Shown: positions 62,752 through 64,000 of the stretch, in pieces
Numbering within the stretch: the first letter of the stretch is position 1
How the letters are laid out: each line of letters opens with the position of its first letter
NCBI GenBank assembly: GCA_964017125.1
Contig: OZ024908.1
Location: forward strand, 66,589,440 to 66,653,439
Length of the DNA: 64,000 bases
DNA from: Flabesymbios commensalis
Lineage: Eukaryota > Annelida > Polychaeta > Terebellida > Flabelligeridae
Direction: 5' to 3'
Notes under the pieces: model-generated
Told to the model about the DNA's origin: nothing
Databases searched by the model: none
The model's input: the letters and a program-made list of their open reading frames with translations, nothing else
Made by a program: the position numbers and the translations under genes

Positions 62752-63004
62752 TTGACCCTTTCAGCGCGGGGACCGACTTTAGACGTCAGAATCTGACGTC
62801 TACAGACGTCAGATTCTAACGCCTAAAGTCGATCCCCGCACTGTTAGAGTTAAAAAATTGATATAATGACCGCATAGACCCATATATAATAACATAGGTA
62901 TTCAAATGAAGCGGAAAGAGCTAACTAAGTCATTTATCATGTTTGTGATGTTTTGAATTTCCTTGGTTTATAAATATTTTAAAATCAGCGTTTTAAGGGT
63001 CAAG
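62752..63004 (+). mobile_element. TTAA MITE T3, full length
   Basis: TTGACCCTTTCAGCGCGGGG at the left (TTAA decayed to TTGA), hairpin GACGTCTACAGACGTC, CGATCCCCGCACTGTTAG, full tail, and right end TCAGCGTTTTAAGGGTCAAG (TTAA decayed to TCAA). Confidence 0.85.
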
Positions 63005-63403
63005 TGTCTCCACTCCATCTGAATGGTCCGGAAAGTAAACTTATGAATGTTAGTCCCCCCCCCCCCACCCCATAGTAATACCATAGGCTAACATTTCATA
63101 ACTATAGGCGTACACACGTCACGTTGATAACCACATTATGTATTTTTGTCGAAATAAATAATTGGAATAACACAGTGTCACAGTCTATATGGTGAGATGG
63201 GCTATATCGGTTTCAGATTCCGCATTCGCCCGCGGCACATAATCACATAATCTGCTCCAATGCAGCTTACTAATCCGGTTTGAGATTGCTGCTAATCCAA
63301 CATCACTGGATGTATTCTTTGCCCACTATGTATAGCCATGTACGTGATGTATGCCACTGTAACATATCGAATCACCTTATTGAAAGAACATATCGTTTAG
63401 AAT
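63005..63403. other. Spacer with a poly-C run
   Basis: About 11 C at 63055-63066. Nothing else recognised. Confidence 0.4.
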
Positions 63404-63655
63404 ATATCGTCCCCTTGGATAGGAAAGGCTGATCTGTTACTTTGTAAAATGGTAAAGTAGCAGATTCTGACGTCTAATGACGGTCCCCGCACTGAAAGTA
63501 TTAAACAAATTATATTGGCCGTAGACCCATAACCCTGATAACATAGGTATTCAAAAGAAGCGGAAAGAGCTAACTAAGACATTTACGATGATTTCAAAGT
63601 GAAAAACCCTTTGGTCTCAATAATTTATAAAAACATATTTCAGCGTTGTAGGAGT
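63404..63655 (+). mobile_element. Chimeric MITE: family D left arm joined to T3 right part
   Basis: TATCGTCCCCTTGGATAGGA, CTGATCTGTTACTTTGTAAA and GTAAAGTAGCAGATT are the left arm and loop of family D. The sequence then continues as TCTGACGTCTAATGACGGTC, CCCGCACTGAAAG and the full T3 tail. The right arm of D and the left half of T3 are absent. Confidence 0.75.
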
Positions 63656-63721
63656 TTAAATGCCATAAATACCAGTTATTAAATTAATAATATGACGGTC
63701 ACAAATGTAAGGCTAGCCTGT

Positions 63722-63930
63722 CAAACGGGGTTTTAACGTTGAGGCGGTGGGCCAATATTGCACCATCGTTGGGTTAACTGACACCTGTAGTCTCTTTGTT
63801 TTACCTGAATTATAATATACCCAGCTAACAAGACATCAACCCTATGTTGGTTCAATGTTAGTCTACAGTCTACAAAGCTGGCCCAGCATTGATCCAACAA
63901 TGGGCTAATTTATCCTGTTTGCTGGCTATC
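63722..63930. mobile_element. Two MITE-1 copies
   Basis: 63722-63780 is a half copy (TTAACGTTGAGGCGGTGGGC, ATTGCACCATCGTTGGGTTA). 63818-63928 is fuller: CCCAGCTAACAAGACATCAA, TATGTTGGTTCAATGTTAG, GGCCCAGCATTGATCCAACA, TCCTGTTTGCTGGC. Confidence 0.65.
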
Positions 63931-64000
63931 TGAACGTGGCTGTTCTATGCACTGGGCCTTCAGTATCGCATTGGTGTGTGTACACCTGTAGTGTACATGT

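Overview
The window looks like intergenic DNA from a marine invertebrate animal, most likely an echinoderm or a close deuterostome relative. Three things suggest this: foldback elements with terminal inverted repeats built of 16-bp units, which recall the TU elements known from sea urchins; very many short palindromic MITEs; and a strong local excess of the palindrome TAGGCCTA. The assignment is an inference, because no marker gene fixes the species. I recognise one apparently intact host gene, an uninterrupted 422-codon ceramide synthase at 50654-51922 (+). Everything else I can support is transposon, retroposon, satellite or unrecognised spacer.

Layout. 1-7.1 kb: MITEs, a tRNA-type SINE, a double foldback and an interspersed repeat (family R). 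7.15-9.8 kb: a short LINE 3' copy, then a decayed PIN/5'-nuclease-like gene ending in a cysteine-rich tail and a tandem repeat. 10.1-13.5 kb: a decayed CR1-like LINE (-) beside a Tigger/pogo-like element with TA target duplication. 15.4-18.0 kb: two 5'-truncated LINE copies of different clades, head to head, each with an open reading frame. 18.4-38 kb: microsatellites and a dense mixture of TTAA-flanked MITEs (families T1-T4), nested palindromes (MITE-1), two clear minisatellites (44 bp and 25 bp) and a 1.7-kb element with ends TTAAAGCTGCATAACTG, which has a second copy at 48.6 kb. 39-46.8 kb: two TU/foldback-like elements inside a pair of outer inverted repeats. 46.9-52.3 kb: TAGGCCTA-rich DNA around the ceramide synthase gene. 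52.5-64 kb: more TTAA MITEs, a third TU-like element with an 8-bp target duplication, a full-length SINE and a 51-bp array.

Two of the three TU-like elements have perfect 8-bp target duplications (AACGCTAT; ATATACGG), and the arrays of all three reduce to one 16-bp consensus. The TTAA MITEs end in CCCTT, suggesting a piggyBac-type transposase acting in trans. One is caught inserted in the hairpin of another, with TTAA on both sides. No transposase gene for any of these families is visible here.

Limits: all alignments were made by eye. Boundaries without a stated target duplication are good to about 10-30 bp. Family names not tied to a protein motif are inferences.
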